A stretch of DNA of 24,393 nucleotides from Ruminococcus sp. UBA3800 (GTDB taxonomy: Bacteria; Bacillota; Clostridia; Oscillospirales; Ruminococcaceae): the NCBI GenBank assembly GCA_002368715.1, contig DFEO01000127.1:1-24393 (forward strand). The letters run 5' to 3'. Below the pieces are notes generated by a model that had not been told where the DNA came from, ran no database searches, and was given only the letters and a program-made list of their open reading frames with translations. Of this stretch, positions 1 through 7,600 are shown one piece after another (within the stretch, counting starts at the first letter, position 1; every line of letters begins with the position of its first letter). A program made the position numbers and the translations under genes.

Positions 1-23
1 CTACCAATCTGCGCCACACCCCG
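1..23 (-). tRNA. tRNA-Pro, 5' part only (runs off the left edge)
   Basis: The reverse complement begins CGGGGTGTGGCGCAG and continues ATTGGTAG. This is a seven-base acceptor strand (CGGGGTG), a two-base linker, the GCGC D-stem and the start of a D-loop with GG. The CGGGGTG acceptor is typical of bacterial tRNA-Pro. The anticodon lies outside the window, so the identity rests on the acceptor and D-arm. A promoter lies directly upstream on the same strand. Confidence 0.85.
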
Positions 24-35
24 ATCGCACATAAT

Positions 36-64
36 ATTTTATCACACTTGTCTGCCCAAGTCAA
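36..64 (-). promoter_or_regulatory. Promoter of the tRNA-Pro gene
   Basis: On the minus strand TTGACT (59-64) and TAAAAT (36-41) are separated by exactly 17 bases. The -10 box ends 12 bases before the first base of the mature tRNA. This fits a sigma-A promoter of a stable RNA gene. Confidence 0.75.
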
Positions 65-148
65 CCCCCTGAGTCCAAAGTTTATATTCTGTTAAAAAAA
101 TACCGCATTTTTATTCGCTTTCAACTGCATTTTTCGTCTCCCGACCAC

Positions 149-177
149 TTGACATTTTGCTGTAAATATGTTACAAT
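149..177 (+). promoter_or_regulatory. Sigma-A promoter of the secreted protein gene
   Basis: TTGACA (149-154) and TACAAT (172-177) have a 17-base spacer. The expected start near 184 leaves a leader of about 65 bases before the ATG at 251. It is divergent from the tRNA promoter. Confidence 0.7.
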
Positions 178-250
178 AAACTATCAAGCTAAGGTGGAGC
201 AGTCTCTGCCGACGGCTGTTGATCTTGAAATCATAATAGGAGGGATTTTT

Positions 251-1456
251 ATGAATAGAATTTTGAAAAAGCTTGTCCCGGGTGCGCTGGCGGCGGCGCT
301 TGCTCTTGGCGCTGTTCCCTCGGGGATAACATTTGATGATATTTTGGCTAGTGCGGATGGCGGATCCGTTAAAATAGAAGGCCTTAGCCTTACCGTTGAT
401 TCTTCCTACGGTCTGAATTGCTATGTTTCGCTTTCTGACGGTTTATCTGCGAGCGATGTTTCGGTCGTATATCATACGCCTAACGCTGGTACAGATGAGA
501 CTGTGGTGACAACAGAAAAACTGCCAAGTTCGACAACCTTGAATAACAAGACAGTATATAAAATCACAGTTCCTGTATATCCTAAGCACTATGATAAAAC
601 TGCAACATTACAGTTTAAAAACGGTGACACTGTTTATGATTTAAAGTATTCGGATGATACAGACGTTACAGATGGTGTCTTGTCCACTACTGTTAAAGCT
701 TACCTCGAAAATATTGAGGGGAACTACAACAAGATCATAACCGATGAAACAAAGGCAAAGCAACTTTATGACCTTGCTCACGCATTAAAGCTTTACGGTC
801 AGTATGCTCAGTATTATTTTGCACATAAGAGCGACACTTCCGGCGACTATACTGTTCCTAGTTGGTGGACGGCTAATTTTACAACATCTGACTACACTAC
901 TGAGTGGAAAACAAATCTGGGATTGCTTTCGAGCGACGAGGGTGGAGTTAATACTTTGGATAAAGCTCTTGGTAGTAATAATGCGCCGTCAACTCCTACT
1001 ATAATATATGGTGGGGATAGTACACATAAAACGGTAACTGTATATAAGGTGGCCTTAGTCCTTGATCAGGACATTAAAGTGAGATATTTCTTCAAGAATT
1101 TTATTGATGAGACCACTCCTGAGGTAAGTATTAGCTGTTTAAATGGCACAACAATTCTTAATGATAGTGCAGAATATAAACATGATACCGGAGAAATCGA
1201 TATTAAGTATATGGATACAGTAGGTCTACCGATTGGAAAGCTTCAACAAAAAAATGAAATGACTGTAAAGTGGACGTTCGGAAACTATAATACTATAATT
1301 GATACATTTGATGCTACACCTGTTGGCTATGCACGACAGATAATCAACCCATTAGGACAAAGGGTTGAATCTTATGAGGTAAAGGGACTTGCCAACACTA
1401 TGCGTGCAATGTATGTAGCTGACCTTGCTGCAAAAGCTTATTTCAATATTGTTTAG
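251..1456 (+). CDS. Secreted protein of unknown function with paired amphipathic helix motifs
   Basis: A 401-residue exported protein that I cannot assign to a named function. The start at 251 is chosen because AGGAGG sits just before it (about 238-243); an upstream in-frame ATG at 149 lies inside the promoter. Residues 1-25 are a basic n-region plus an Ala/Leu-rich hydrophobic core, so a Sec signal peptide is likely. There is no LPXTG motif, lipobox or second membrane span. Two related helical segments are visible: one around residues 167-190 containing LYDLAHALKLYGQYAQYYF, and one at the C-terminus (about 380-398) containing LANTMRAMYVADLAAKAYF. From memory, such YGxYAQxYF segments recur in extracellular proteins of Ruminococcus and relatives. 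Only two cysteines are visible in the mature part. The gene looks more AT-rich than its neighbours, which hints at a separate history. A 37-residue peptide gene follows 22 bases later. Confidence 0.8.
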   Translation: MNRILKKLVPGALAAALALGAVPSGITFDDILASADGGSVKIEGLSLTVDSSYGLNCYVSLSDGLSASDVSVVYHTPNAGTDETVVTTEKLPSSTTLNNKTVYKITVPVYPKHYDKTATLQFKNGDTVYDLKYSDDTDVTDGVLSTTVKAYLENIEGNYNKIITDETKAKQLYDLAHALKLYGQYAQYYFAHKSDTSGDYTVPSWWTANFTTSDYTTEWKTNLGLLSSDEGGVNTLDKALGSNNAPSTPTIIYGGDSTHKTVTVYKVALVLDQDIKVRYFFKNFIDETTPEVSISCLNGTTILNDSAEYKHDTGEIDIKYMDTVGLPIGKLQQKNEMTVKWTFGNYNTIIDTFDATPVGYARQIINPLGQRVESYEVKGLANTMRAMYVADLAAKAYFNIV

Positions 1457-1478
1457 AGAGAACAGAGGTGTACCTATT

Positions 1479-1592
1479 ATGAAGAAAGCGTATGAAGAGT
1501 TAGAACTTGAGATCATCAGGTTTGAATCTGAGGATGTAATAACTGCTAGCAGACAGAACGAAACTGATATCATAGATCCTCAGGGTAACTAA
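1479..1592 (+). CDS. 37-residue peptide with LEIIRFESEDVITAS core
   Basis: A short open frame that starts with ATG at 1479 and stops with TAA at 1590-1592, followed at once by a terminator. AGAGGTG at 1464-1470 can serve as ribosome binding site with normal spacing. The product is acidic in its first half with an alternating hydrophobic pattern (ELELEIIRFESEDVITAS), then a polar tail ending in DPQGN. It has no signal peptide and no cysteine. I recall similar small Clostridia proteins of the form PELEIIxFxxEDVIxTS, but no experimental function. It shares a transcript with the secreted protein upstream, so it could be a partner, a regulator or a precursor of a modified peptide. No modification enzyme gene is visible nearby. 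The promoter-gene-peptide-terminator arrangement supports it being real. Confidence 0.65.
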   Translation: MKKAYEELELEIIRFESEDVITASRQNETDIIDPQGN

Positions 1593-1604
1593 CAACCCCC
1601 ACCG

Positions 1605-1633
1605 CAGGCAGCCGAAAGGCTGCCTGTTTTTTT
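1605..1633 (+). terminator. Intrinsic terminator of the secreted protein / peptide unit
   Basis: A perfect 9-bp stem CAGGCAGCC / GGCTGCCTG with a GAAA tetraloop is followed by seven T residues. It starts 12 bases after the peptide stop codon. Confidence 0.92.
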
Positions 1634-1674
1634 GCTCTGAAATAAAATATTAAATAATAGTCTGATAAATCATG

Positions 1675-1703
1675 TTTACAAAAACGCCGATGTGTGTTAT
1701 AAT
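1675..1703 (+). promoter_or_regulatory. guaA promoter
   Basis: TTTACA (1675-1680), a 17-base spacer and a perfect TATAAT (1698-1703). The expected transcript start near 1710 leaves only about 25 bases before the ATG, so there is no room for a purine riboswitch. Confidence 0.8.
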
Positions 1704-1734
1704 CATATTTATCTTATTTTAAGGATGTGACCCT

Positions 1735-3279
1735 ATGTCTATGACTTCCCATGAGAAGATACTTGTCCTCGATTTCGGCGGCCAGTATAACCAGCTCATC
1801 GCAAGACGTGTCAGAGACCACTCGGTTTATGCCGAGATACGTCCCTTTGATACTCCTCTCAATGATATAAAAGCACAGGATTATAAGGGCATAATATTCA
1901 CGGGCGGCCCAAACTCGGTCTACGACCCCGCCTCTCCGCATTATGACCCTGCCATACTCTCGATAGGTGTGCCTGTTCTTGGCATCTGCTACGGCTGCCA
2001 GCTTATGGCATGGATGAAGCAGGGCACGGTATCCTCCTGTGAAAAAAGCGAATACGGCAAGATAGATATTTCTTTAAAGCATGAAAGCAAGCTCTTCAAG
2101 GGCGTCCCAAAAACCAATACGGTATGGATGAGCCACACGGATTTTATCAGCTCGCCACCTGCGGGTTTCACCGTTACCGCCTCCTCTGCCGACTGCCCCT
2201 GTGCTGCAATGGAAAACGAGGAGCAGCGTCTTTATGCTGTCCAGTTCCACCCCGAGGTCACTCACAGCGAATACGGCAGTCTTATGCTCAAAAACTTCCT
2301 TTATGAAGTCTGCGGCTGCAAGGGCGACTGGGTCATGGATAACTTTATTGAAACAACAGTTGAAAATCTCCGCAGACAGATAGGCAAAAAGAAAGTGGTG
2401 CTTGGGCTTTCGGGCGGTGTTGATTCGTCAGTTGCGGCAGGTCTTCTCAGCCGTGCTGTCGGCAGCCAGCTCACCTGTGTTTTTGTCGATCAGGGTCTTA
2501 TGCGCAAGGACGAGGGCGACTTTGTCGAAAAGACATTCACCTCTCTTTTTGATATGTGCTTTGTCCGTGTCAACTGCCAGAAGGAGTTCGTCTCGAAGCT
2601 CGCAGGTGTCACCGACCCTGAACAGAAGAGAAAGATCATCGGCACCGAGTTTTACAAGGTGTTCTGGGACAAAATAAGAGAAGAAGCCGGCGACGGATTC
2701 TTTGCTCAGGGAACGATCTATCCTGACCGTATCGAAAGCGGAAAGGGCGATGCTGCGACCATAAAGACCCACCACAATCAGGTCAGGATGCCCGAGGATA
2801 TCCATTTTGACGGGGTCATCGAGCCGCTGGGCGAGCTTTTCAAGGACGAAGTAAGACGTGTCGGTGAAAAGCTCGGCATCCCGAAAGAGCTCGTCTGGAG
2901 ACAGCCGTTCCCGGGGCCGGGTCTGGGTGTTCGCATCATCGGCGAGGTGACAGAGGAAAAGATAAAGATACTTCAGGAAGCAGACGCTGTTTTTCGTGAC
3001 GAGATCAAAAAAAGCGGCATCGAGCGTGAACTCAGCCAGTTCTTTGCGGTGCTGCCTGATGTGCGCAGCGTAGGCGTTATGGGCGACCACAGGACATATG
3101 ACCACCTGATCGCCATAAGGGCAGTGACCACGGATGACTTTATGACTGCGGACTGGGCACGCATCCCCTATGATGTTCTGGCACGCATCTCGAACCGCCT
3201 GTGCAACGAGGTGGAGCACGTCAACAGGGTAGTTTACGACATAACTTCAAAGCCGCCCGGAACGGTGGAGTGGGAGTGA
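1735..3279 (+). CDS. guaA: GMP synthase (glutamine-hydrolysing)
   Basis: Converts XMP to GMP using ATP and glutamine, the last step of guanine nucleotide synthesis, in the cytoplasm. At 514 residues it has the normal full-length bacterial form. Residues 1-190 are the class I glutamine amidotransferase domain: LDFGGQYNQLIARRVR near the start, the oxyanion stretch FTGGPNS, the catalytic cysteine C85 in GICYGCQLM, and H172/E174 in VQFHPEVTHS. Residues from about 200 form the ATP pyrophosphatase domain with the P-loop-like SGGVDSS at 226-232. The C-terminal dimerisation domain ends in the conserved KPPGTVEWE. AAGGATGTG precedes the ATG at 1735; Met3 (1741) is an alternative start. The gene is monocistronic with its own promoter and ends far from the next gene. 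Confidence 0.98.
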   Translation: MSMTSHEKILVLDFGGQYNQLIARRVRDHSVYAEIRPFDTPLNDIKAQDYKGIIFTGGPNSVYDPASPHYDPAILSIGVPVLGICYGCQLMAWMKQGTVSSCEKSEYGKIDISLKHESKLFKGVPKTNTVWMSHTDFISSPPAGFTVTASSADCPCAAMENEEQRLYAVQFHPEVTHSEYGSLMLKNFLYEVCGCKGDWVMDNFIETTVENLRRQIGKKKVVLGLSGGVDSSVAAGLLSRAVGSQLTCVFVDQGLMRKDEGDFVEKTFTSLFDMCFVRVNCQKEFVSKLAGVTDPEQKRKIIGTEFYKVFWDKIREEAGDGFFAQGTIYPDRIESGKGDAATIKTHHNQVRMPEDIHFDGVIEPLGELFKDEVRRVGEKLGIPKELVWRQPFPGPGLGVRIIGEVTEEKIKILQEADAVFRDEIKKSGIERELSQFFAVLPDVRSVGVMGDHRTYDHLIAIRAVTTDDFMTADWARIPYDVLARISNRLCNEVEHVNRVVYDITSKPPGTVEWE

Positions 3280-3480
3280 CAAACCCTTTTTCAGATGAAT
3301 TTATAAGCCGGGAGCTTTGCGGATGCGTCTTTTGTGGTTCAGGACGTTTTGCATGATCCCCGGAGGATGATCTGATGGGAAGAGGACACGAACTTTAGTT
3401 ATATGTTTTAATAATAGGAAAATTCAATGTTTTTTAGATGTAAAAAATTACCGTTTCGGACAGAAGTGTGAAACGTTTTC
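3280..3480. other. Non-coding gap after guaA with an unexplained hairpin-rich stretch
   Basis: No convincing gene is present. The segment 3308-3363 can fold: CCGGG (3308-3312) pairs with CCCGG (3359-3363), ATGC (3323-3326) with GCAT (3351-3354), and GTC (3327-3329) with GAC (3343-3345). It is followed by GGAGG and an ATG at 3375 that opens only seven codons before a stop. A second small inverted repeat, CGTTTC (3452-3457) and GAAACG (3470-3475), precedes the terminator. It could be an extended guaA 3' untranslated region, a small RNA or decayed coding sequence; I cannot decide between these. Confidence 0.35.
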
Positions 3481-3484
3481 GACC

Positions 3485-3524
3485 GCCCGAAAGCCCTTAT
3501 GAAAAGGTTTTCGGGCGCTTTTTT
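3485..3524 (+). terminator. Intrinsic terminator downstream of guaA
   Basis: GCCCGAAAGCC (3485-3495) pairs with GGTTTTCGGGC (3506-3516), with one mismatch near the top, and a run of six T follows (3519-3524). It separates guaA from the pilus operon promoter. Confidence 0.85.
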
Positions 3525-3582
3525 GACAAAAACCTTTGTGCAGATTCTATAAAAGTTTTGAACTCGACAATGGTTGCAATAT

Positions 3583-3608
3583 GTAAACAATATAAAATTT
3601 TGTTGACA
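3583..3608. promoter_or_regulatory. Imperfect palindrome overlapping the -35 box of the pilus operon
   Basis: GTAAACAA (3583-3590) and TTGTTGAC (3601-3608) form an inverted repeat that matches at 7 of 8 positions, with a 10-base AT-rich centre. The right half-site includes most of the -35 TTGACA, so a bound protein would compete with RNA polymerase. The binding protein is unknown and no regulator is encoded in the window. Confidence 0.35.
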
Positions 3609-3632
3609 ATTCATTCTGTTTATGGTATAATA
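3604..3632 (+). promoter_or_regulatory. Consensus sigma-A promoter of the pilus operon
   Basis: A perfect TTGACA (3604-3609), a 17-base spacer and a perfect TATAAT (3627-3632). Transcription would start near 3639, so the in-frame ATG at 3637 cannot be used and translation starts at 3667. Confidence 0.88.
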
Positions 3633-3666
3633 ACTCATGATACCGAAGGTGTGCGGAGGCGTTTTT

Positions 3667-4020
3667 ATGACGGATAAGGAGCTTTCAAAGCTTAGGCGGA
3701 CAGAGCTGCTTGAGATACTTTTCGAGCTGAGAAAACAGCTCGATGCGGCAAGAAAGGAAAACGATGATCTCCGTGCAGAGATCGAACAGGTGAAAAGCGG
3801 CACTGCAAAAAGGACCGAGCAGATGGTCAGAAGGCTTTATGAGGAGCGCTTCGGGCCCTTTGACGAGGCTGTGAGCGGTGAGGCTGACGAAGGCAAGGCT
3901 GTGAGCGGTGAGGCTGACGAAGGCAAGGCTGTGAGCGGTGAAGCTGACGGCGGCGAGGCTGACAGCGCAGAGGACGACAGCGGCGAGGATGCGGCTTTGG
4001 AGGACAAGGCTGATGAGTGA
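3667..4020 (+). CDS. Small cytosolic coiled-coil protein with an acidic repeat tail, first gene of the pilus operon
   Basis: A 117-residue protein without signal peptide or membrane segment. GGAGG lies about 8 bases before the ATG at 3667. Residues 1-45 are a charged heptad-like helix containing LRRTELLEILFELRKQLDAA, likely a coiled coil. Residues from about 68 form an acidic low-complexity tail with three tandem copies of AVSGEADEGK-like decapeptides followed by Glu/Asp-rich residues. From memory, similar LRRTELLEIL proteins occur beside signal peptidase or sortase genes in Ruminococcus and relatives, but I know no function. The stop codon overlaps the start of the signal peptidase gene by 8 bases, so translation of the two is probably coupled. 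It may be a small adaptor of pilus export, which is inference. Confidence 0.8.
   Translation: MTDKELSKLRRTELLEILFELRKQLDAARKENDDLRAEIEQVKSGTAKRTEQMVRRLYEERFGPFDEAVSGEADEGKAVSGEADEGKAVSGEADGGEADSAEDDSGEDAALEDKADE
3868..3957 (+). repeat. Three in-frame tandem copies of a 30-bp unit
   Basis: Units at 3868-3897 and 3898-3927 are identical (they begin GCTGTGAGCGGTGAGGCTGA). The third at 3928-3957 is diverged, and a further degenerate unit follows at 3958-3987. The unit length is a multiple of three and encodes AVSGEADEGK, so copy-number change would lengthen or shorten the acidic tail without breaking the frame. Confidence 0.92.
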
Positions 4021-4594
4021 GCACAGGAGCGTGGCTATACCGGAGGCCGAACAGCTCGAGAGAGAGCTGAAGCGTGTCCGGGGGAGAAGAAGCTTTTACA
4101 GGCTCCTTTACAACACCGTGGCATCGCTTATCGTCGTGGCGGCGGTGTCAGTTCTGGTGTCGATGCTGTTTCTGCCTGTGCTCAGGGTCACGGGCACCAG
4201 TATGACCCCGACGCTCAAAAGTGATGAGCTGGTGGTGTGCCGCAAGTTCGGAGATTATAAGAAAGGCGATATCATCGCTTTTTACCACAACAACAAGATA
4301 CTGTTAAAAAGGATAATCGGCGTTTCGGGCGATGTTATCAATATCGACAGCTCGGGCAGGGTCACCGTAAACGGGAAGTTGCTTGACGAGCCGTATATAG
4401 ATGCTCCGTCGCTCGGAGTGTGTGATATAAAGCTGCCCTATCAGGTGCCTGAGAACAGGTTCTTTGTAATGGGCGACCACCGGTCGGACTCTATCGACAG
4501 CCGCACCAAAGAGATCGGCTGCATAGCGGAAGAGATGGTAGTTGGAAAGGTCATCTGGTGTATCTATCCTTTCGGGGATATGAAGACATTATAA
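4013..4594 (+). CDS. lepB: Signal peptidase I of the pilus operon
   Basis: A membrane-bound serine/lysine protease that removes Sec signal peptides at the outer face of the membrane. It has 193 residues, normal for Gram-positive type I enzymes. The start at 4013 overlaps the previous gene (ATGAGTGA), with GGAGG nine bases upstream. One transmembrane segment lies at about residues 34-55. The catalytic serine is S63 in GTSMTPTL, the general base lysine is K99 in LLKRIIG, and the conserved MGDHRSDSIDSR box follows near residue 157. Both catalytic residues are present, unlike the inactive SipA-like chaperones of some streptococcal pilus loci, so an active protease is expected. Its position directly before the adhesin and pilin genes suggests a role in processing or assembling pilus subunits. 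Confidence 0.92.
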   Translation: MSEHRSVAIPEAEQLERELKRVRGRRSFYRLLYNTVASLIVVAAVSVLVSMLFLPVLRVTGTSMTPTLKSDELVVCRKFGDYKKGDIIAFYHNNKILLKRIIGVSGDVINIDSSGRVTVNGKLLDEPYIDAPSLGVCDIKLPYQVPENRFFVMGDHRSDSIDSRTKEIGCIAEEMVVGKVIWCIYPFGDMKTL

Positions 4595-4609
4595 TAAAAA
4601 GAGCAATAC

Positions 4610-4635
4610 GTGTGTTGGGCTTTATGACAACACAC
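4610..4635 (+). other. Intercistronic hairpin without a T-run, before the adhesin gene
   Basis: GTGTGTTG (4610-4617) and CAACACAC (4628-4635) form a perfect 8-bp stem with a 10-base loop. It is followed by CCCTAAGGGGG, which supplies the ribosome binding site of the adhesin gene at 4657. Without a T-run it is more likely an RNA processing, stability or translation element than a terminator. Confidence 0.5.
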
Positions 4636-4656
4636 CCTAAGGGGGTATGATATCTT

Positions 4657-7600
4657 ATGAGATTCAATAAAGAAAGCTTGTCGGGCTTTCTTAACGCTCA
4701 AAGGAGGAAACGGCTGCGGTCCGTTGCGGCAGGCCTTATGGCTGCCACCGTTGCTTTCAGCGTTTACGGCAGCTTGATAAGACCGGCTATAAGTCTGACG
4801 CCGGGCTCGGGCAGCGTGATGCTGCTGGGTGCCGGTAATGAAGTCAGCGGCGACCCGCTGGAGATAGGTCAGGCTTCAAGCTCCAGCTCCACAGGTGTTT
4901 ACACGGTGGAGGCCAAGGTCACGAAGGATGATAAGGGTTCACCAAAGAAGTATTATGCCGATCTGACTGCGAAGTTCAATCTGACAGCCGAAACTGTACA
5001 GAGCCTGAACCAGCACGCCAATGCTATTAAGTTCAATGTGGGACCTGTTGATTCCGAGGGCTTTGAGTTTGACTCGTCGATGAAATCCACAGGCGATGTT
5101 TTTACCAGCGGTGACGATAAGGCGAAGATAGGAACCTATGTGTTCGACCCTTCGACAGGAGATGTTACCATAACCTTTGATTTCACCGTTCCTTATTTTG
5201 ACGGAAGACAGGGCGAGGCTATCGGCGGAGGATTCAACTTCCAGGCATGGACATGGAACCAGGACAACAGCCAGGAGGACAAGTCCTTCAGTATAGCAGG
5301 AAATGATGTTGTAGTTCCGATATACAGATATACGCATACTGCGGATCTTTCGGTAAAGAAGAGCTATAACAACGACTTCTTCTATCAGACAGAGGGAGCC
5401 ACGATGGGTACGGGCGATGATGCCAAGAGAGGTCTGGGTTCGTCATTCAGGATAGATGTCAGCTCCAGAAACGGAGTTGACGGCGCAAAGGTGACCTTTA
5501 CCGATACGCTGACCTGTGACGATGTCCATTTTGACCTTGTGCCCGGATCGACATGGAAGCTGTATGATGCTAACGGAAATGTTGTAAGCGACCCTGTGCT
5601 GACTATCGATTCAATAACGACAATAGGCAGCGATCAGGTGCTTACGGCTTCGCTGACGGCAGCTGACCAGACGCTTCTGAGCAGGGGATTTGATTATTAC
5701 TGGAACTGTCCTGTTACAGTAAACGAGGAGCACCTCAACGAGAACGGTGAGGTCCACGTTGTAAGAGGATCCTTTGAATCGATCGAAGGAAGCAATGTTG
5801 TTTCTGCAAAGGCGAAGAACGTTCCGGAAACTGTCGATGATGCAAGGATCCAGGTAGGTCTTGTGGCCGACATAACCAAGGGCAACGGTACCTATGATCC
5901 CGAGACCAATACGGTCGAATGGAGGATATCTGTCCACAAGGAAAACGGCTGGTGGCAAAACGGTACCATCAATATCGACGACTTTATGGGCGGCGACGGC
6001 TCGAAGGAAAACCCGGGCGATAAGGCTCCCGAGCTTTACGGAACACCGGTGATGACCTTTATCGACAGCGATGACAACGAGCATCAGATCGTTTATGATC
6101 CGAGCAACCCGAACCAGTCTGTACAGGGCGTTCACCCTGTTGAGTATTCTGACGGCAGATTTACCATAACGATGGATCGTCCGACATCAGGTGACTGGAC
6201 AAATTACAATGAGACTCCTGTAAAAGAGTTCGTTATATACTACAAAACAAAGGTCAGCAGCGAGGATTACGGCAAGACGGAATACAACTGGGTAGGTCTT
6301 GTTGATCCCGAGGATCCTGACGGCTATGTCAGGATAGACCCCGACAAGCACGTAACGGTAAGCAAGCCCGATGTTTCAAAGGATCACGCTCTTGTGGATG
6401 ACGGTATACAGTGGACCATAACCGTTGACAACAGAGCAGGGCAGGATCTTGTGGGGCTTGATATAACGGATACCCTTTCACAGGGAGGTACGGCGCAGAC
6501 ACCGCCGGATCTCAGTACCGCTGTGCTCAGCGTCGGCGGCACGGTGGTCCCGATAACGGATGTTTTTGATGTGAACGGAAATGTCCTTACCTTCAAGGAA
6601 GGCGTTTCGGCAAATGCTTCGTCCTATGAGATAACCTATGTTCAGCAGCTCGATGTTGCACAGCATAAGAACGAATCGTTCCAAAATGATGTCAAGATCG
6701 AGAACGACGAGGAGATACTTGATGAGGACGTTGAGGATGCTCACATCCCGAAGGAGCACGAGGTCGATAAGAGCGGCTATCTTGGCGCAGACGGCCTTAT
6801 GCACTATAAGGTAAGCTTTATCAACCAGTATGGTGATGACCTTTACGGCGAGCAGATCACGGACGTGCTGACTATCACAAAGAAGGACGGCACTCCTGTG
6901 AACGCAGCGGATTTCGACTTTACTGTCGTAAGCCCGGCAACAGGTATCACCAGTCAGTCGGCGTCTGATGGCAACACCATCACCACGACCTTTACTGTTG
7001 ATGCGAGCACCACACAGAAGAGGCTGGATATCGAGTATGTTGTAAAGCCGGCGAACAGCACATTTATAACAGACTACGGCTATTACCTTCACAATGAAGC
7101 TGAGTGGGGCGATGAAAGGATCCCGAACGATGAGACCGTGGATCAGTTCGTTTCGCTGAGTGAAAAGACCGCAAGCTATGATAAGAATACCGACCTTATC
7201 ACCTGGATGGTCACTGTCTACAACCCTTACGGGGTAGACCTTTCGACACTCGGCTATCCGCTGGAAGACACGATGTTTGACAGCGGCATCAGAAGCTTCA
7301 ATGTCACCGATGCAAACGGAACTGATGTGACACAGGCAGGAGACCTTGAAGCGGTAAGAGCAGGAGCATATGAATTCCACGAGGGAATGAACTCCGACTC
7401 TTATACCTTTACCTATAAGACAAAGCTTCCCGATCCCGTGGGACTGACAGAGCAGAAGATATCGGTGACAAATGATGTTACCTACGGTCAGGACGAGAAG
7501 ACCAAGACCATAGATGTCTATCCCTGGGAAATGAATAAGAATTCCTCAAAGTCAGCTTCGGCAACGGATCCGGACTCTGAGGGCAGCTTTGAGATACTCT

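Noticed and set aside
1..250. tRNA-Pro as an integration site for a mobile element
   Set aside because: The window holds the 5' end of the tRNA, while integrases usually use the 3' end, and there is no integrase or matching repeat.
1704..1734. Purine riboswitch upstream of guaA
   Set aside because: The promoter leaves only about 25 bases of leader.
2428..3219. Long minus-strand open frame of 263 codons
   Set aside because: It lies opposite the strongly conserved guaA frame, has no ribosome binding site and its product has no recognisable domain.
3468..3677. Open frame of 69 codons before the pilus operon
   Set aside because: It spans the guaA terminator and the pilus promoter and lacks a ribosome binding site.
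3868..3957. Tandem repeats considered as a CRISPR array
   Set aside because: The copies abut with no unique spacers and are in frame inside a protein; no cas genes are present.
4013..4594. Inactive SipA-like pilus chaperone
   Set aside because: Both catalytic residues (S63 and K99) are present, so an active signal peptidase is the better call.
6478..7380. Minus-strand open frame of 300 codons inside the adhesin gene, and similar ones at 8386-9333 and 11702-12982
   Set aside because: These are shadows of a GC-skewed plus-strand coding region; the plus-strand domains and motifs are unambiguous.
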